From contig CAJMLW010000002.1 in the NCBI GenBank assembly GCA_905214495.1, forward strand, positions 54,691 through 118,690: a stretch of DNA of 64,000 bases. The letters run 5' to 3'. Made by a program: the position numbers and the translations under genes. Positions 61,718-64,000 of the stretch are shown piece by piece. The stretch is from an uncultured bacterium (lineage in GTDB: Bacteria > Bacillota > Negativicutes > Veillonellales > Veillonellaceae). The notes beneath the pieces were generated by a model. The model worked only from the letters and a program-made list of their open reading frames with translations. It made no database searches and was not told where the DNA came from. Every line of letters begins with the position of its first letter. Position 1 is the stretch's first letter.

Positions 61718-63220
61718 ATGATAGACATCAAAGATCGCGTTAAAAATGCGGCCCTCCAAGGCAAAATTGTCACAGCTTATGAAGCAGCTCAAATGATTAA
61801 CCACAATGATAAAGTTGGTATTTCCGGCTTTACTCCATCTGGTTATGCAAAAGCTGTACCATTAGCTTTGGCTGAAAGAATGGAAAAAGAACCATTCAAA
61901 ATTGATTTATGGACAGGTGCTTCCGTAGGTGATGAAGCTGACGGTGCATTAACACGTGCACATGGTATTAACCGTCGTTTCCCTTATCAAACAAATGGGG
62001 ATACACGCAAAGCTTTAAATAGCGGCGACATCAAATACGTTGATATGCACTTAAGTACAATGGCACAAAATGTACGCTATGGTTTCTTTGGTGATTTAGA
62101 CGTAGCTATCGTAGAAGTTTGTCAAATCAATGAAGATGGCTCTTTAGTACCTACAACATCTGTTGGTAACTCTCCAACATTTGTTAGCCAAGCTAAAAAA
62201 GTTATCGTAGAAGTAAACGTATCTCAACCATTATCTTTGGTTGGTATGCATGATATCTACGAACCACTTGATCCACCATATCGCAAACCAATTCCATTGG
62301 AACATGCTGGTGATCGTATTGGTACTGATGCAATTCCTTGTGACCCAGACAAAATCATTGCAGTAGTTCCTTGTGATGTTCCTGATACTACAAGACCTTT
62401 GGCACCTATTGATGATGATGCAAAAGCAATGAGTCAACACCTTATCAAATTCTTTGAACAAGAAATCGCAGAAGGTCGTTTACCTGAAAACTTGCTTCCA
62501 TTGCAATCTGGCGTAGGTTCTGTAGCAAATGCAGTAATCAGCGGATTGGCTCAAGGCCCATTCAAAGATTTGTCCATTTATACAGAAGTAATCCAAGATG
62601 GTATGTTTGACTTAATCGATGCAGGTAAAGTAACTGTATGTTCCGGTACTGCATTAAGTCCTTCTCCAGATGGGTTGAAACGTTTCTATAACAACATCGA
62701 TGAATATCGTAAAAAGATTATTCTTCGTCCACAAGAAATTTCCAACAACCCTGGTATTGCTCGCCGTATTGGTGTCATTGCCATGAATACCGCTATCGAA
62801 TTTGATATTTTTGGCAATGTAAACTCTACTCATATTATGGGTAGCAAAATGATGAACGGTATTGGCGGATCTGGTGACTTTGCACGTAGTGCATATCTCA
62901 CTATTTTCTGTACTAATTCCGTTGCAAAAGGTGGCGACATTAGTTCTATCGTTCCATATGTATCTCATGTGGATCACCCAGAACATGACACTATGATTTT
63001 CTGTACAGAACAAGGTGTTGCTGACTGCCGTGGTTTGAGCCCAGTGGAAAGAGCTCGTTTGATCATTGAAAAATGTGCTCACCCAGACTACAAACCAATG
63101 TTAACTGAATACCTCGAAAAAGCACTCGCTGCAACTAAGAATGCCCATACACCAATGTTGCTCGACGAAGCTCTTTCTTGGCATAAACGCTTCACAGAAA
63201 CTGGAAGCATGAAAAAATAA
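61718..63220 (+). CDS. Succinate/propionyl CoA-transferase (acetyl-CoA hydrolase family)
   Basis: 500-residue class I CoA-transferase. The Glu that forms the thioester is in SIYTEVIQDGM; GISGFTPSGYAKAVP at the N-terminus, GVGSVANAVISGL and NGIGGSGDFARS are family signatures. Moving CoA from propionyl-CoA to succinate would feed the methylmalonyl-CoA mutase encoded next, closing the propionate cycle without ATP cost. Members also use acetate, so the specificity is inferred from the neighbour. Strong promoter and AAGGAG site. Confidence 0.87.
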   Translation: MIDIKDRVKNAALQGKIVTAYEAAQMINHNDKVGISGFTPSGYAKAVPLALAERMEKEPFKIDLWTGASVGDEADGALTRAHGINRRFPYQTNGDTRKALNSGDIKYVDMHLSTMAQNVRYGFFGDLDVAIVEVCQINEDGSLVPTTSVGNSPTFVSQAKKVIVEVNVSQPLSLVGMHDIYEPLDPPYRKPIPLEHAGDRIGTDAIPCDPDKIIAVVPCDVPDTTRPLAPIDDDAKAMSQHLIKFFEQEIAEGRLPENLLPLQSGVGSVANAVISGLAQGPFKDLSIYTEVIQDGMFDLIDAGKVTVCSGTALSPSPDGLKRFYNNIDEYRKKIILRPQEISNNPGIARRIGVIAMNTAIEFDIFGNVNSTHIMGSKMMNGIGGSGDFARSAYLTIFCTNSVAKGGDISSIVPYVSHVDHPEHDTMIFCTEQGVADCRGLSPVERARLIIEKCAHPDYKPMLTEYLEKALAATKNAHTPMLLDEALSWHKRFTETGSMKK

Positions 63221-63249
63221 CCTGTTTTTTTTAGGAGGATGATGAAAAC

Positions 63250-64000
63250 ATGGCTTACGAAAACCTTAAAGCCCAAATTGCTGAGTACAATAAACTTTGT
63301 GACGAAAAGTGTGTAAAAACTCCAGAACGTCAAAACTTGAAATACAACCGTGTGTATACACCAGTTGATATTGAAGGCTTTGATTATGAACGTGATTTGG
63401 GTATGCCTGGTGAATATCCATATACTCGTGGCGTACAACCTACAATGTACCGTGGTCGTTTCTGGACTATGCGTATGTATGCTGGTTTCGCGACCGCTGA
63501 AGAATCTAACAAACGTTACCGTTACCTTATCGAATCCGGTGCAACTGGTCTTTCCTGTGCATTCGACTTACCTACACAAATCGGTTATGACTCCGATGAC
63601 GTTATGGCTGAAGGCGAAGTTGGTAAAGTAGGTGTAGCGATTGACTCCTTGGCAGATATGGAAATCTTGTTCAACGGCATCGACCTTGGCAAAGTATCCA
63701 CTTCCATGACAATCAACGCTCCAGCATCCGTTTTGTTGGCAATGTATATCGCAGTAGCTGAAAAACAAGGCGTACCTTCCACAGAATTGAAAGGTACAAT
63801 TCAAAATGATATTTTGAAAGAATACGCAGCTCGTGGTACTTACATTTTCCCTCCAAAACCATCCATGCGTTTGATCACTAATATTTTTGAATATTGCTCT
63901 CAATACGTTCCAAAATGGAATACAATTTCCATCTCCGGTTACCATATCCGTGAAGCAGGTTCCACAGCAGCACAAGAAATCGCATTTACAATTGCTGATG
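63250..64000 (+). CDS. Methylmalonyl-CoA mutase large subunit, 5' part
   Basis: B12-dependent isomerase that converts succinyl-CoA to R-methylmalonyl-CoA (reversibly). The first 250 codons are visible and run off the window. MYAGFATAEESNKRYRYL, GLSCAFDLPTQIGYDSD and VSTSMTINAPASVLLAMYIA and the start of the barrel (SGYHIREAGSTAAQE) match the catalytic alpha subunit. The start codon lies 11 nt after AGGAGG. No small-subunit gene precedes it. Whether the B12 domain is on this chain cannot be seen. Confidence 0.94.
   Translation, partial: MAYENLKAQIAEYNKLCDEKCVKTPERQNLKYNRVYTPVDIEGFDYERDLGMPGEYPYTRGVQPTMYRGRFWTMRMYAGFATAEESNKRYRYLIESGATGLSCAFDLPTQIGYDSDDVMAEGEVGKVGVAIDSLADMEILFNGIDLGKVSTSMTINAPASVLLAMYIAVAEKQGVPSTELKGTIQNDILKEYAARGTYIFPPKPSMRLITNIFEYCSQYVPKWNTISISGYHIREAGSTAAQEIAFTIAD

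Overview
The window looks like chromosomal DNA of a diderm, anaerobic Firmicute of the class Negativicutes, most likely Veillonella. This is inferred from the combination of AT-rich coding DNA with Firmicute-type ribosome binding sites, an outer-membrane autotransporter remnant and an O-antigen-ligase-like protein, a DcuC-type C4-dicarboxylate carrier, and a succinate CoA-transferase followed by methylmalonyl-CoA mutase (the propionate pathway of lactate fermenters). No database search was possible, so the genus is an inference.

Layout. 0-8.7 kb: end of an acetolactate synthase small subunit, a beta carbonic anhydrase, a patch of decayed genes behind a MerR-type promoter, and an arginine cluster (argF, argC, argB, argD) flanked by two M20 amidohydrolases. 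8.7-10.2 kb: DcuC carrier. 10.3-18.3 kb: a complete type II-A CRISPR-Cas locus with a divergent tracrRNA and its own promoter, cas9, cas1, cas2, csn2, a 64-bp leader, 25 regularly spaced 36-bp repeats (the last one degenerate) and one more decayed repeat. 18.4-20.8 kb: a standalone HipA-like kinase and an autotransporter 3' remnant. 20.8-33.5 kb: Tag glycosylase, a DUF554 membrane protein, GMP reductase, thiamine transporter ThiT, molybdenum cofactor genes (a MobA-MobB fusion, MoeA, MOSC protein, MoaA), a cupin, a broken anion transporter, formate-THF ligase, a cyclodeaminase-type cyclohydrolase and a purine permease; together these fit purine and one-carbon metabolism.

33.5-47.8 kb: tRNA-Lys with an integrase-tail scar, DyP peroxidase, threonine synthase, an EamA permease, an OLD-family ATPase/TOPRIM nuclease, MscL with a zinc ribbon, a 2-hydroxyacid dehydrogenase, GlnRS, a secreted protein, a DUF3793-flavodoxin pair, a RuBisCO-like protein, WalJ/YycJ, RlmH and a CBS protein. 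47.9-64 kb: a conserved housekeeping run (tig, clpP, clpX, lon, engB, polyprenyl synthase, tatC, valS, folC, O-antigen-ligase-like protein), then a strong promoter and the propionate-pathway genes, with methylmalonyl-CoA mutase cut by the window edge.

Most interesting points: (1) the CRISPR leader resembles the tracrRNA gene, including a 4-bp/6-nt hairpin kept by compensatory changes, as if one derived from the other; (2) an isolated RuBisCO-like protein with the Mg-binding Glu replaced by His; (3) a MerR-type promoter with a 19-bp spacer now placed before a nonsense-mutated gene fragment; (4) adjacent spacers differing by a single base; (5) solitary OLD and HipA-like proteins as defence or stress candidates.
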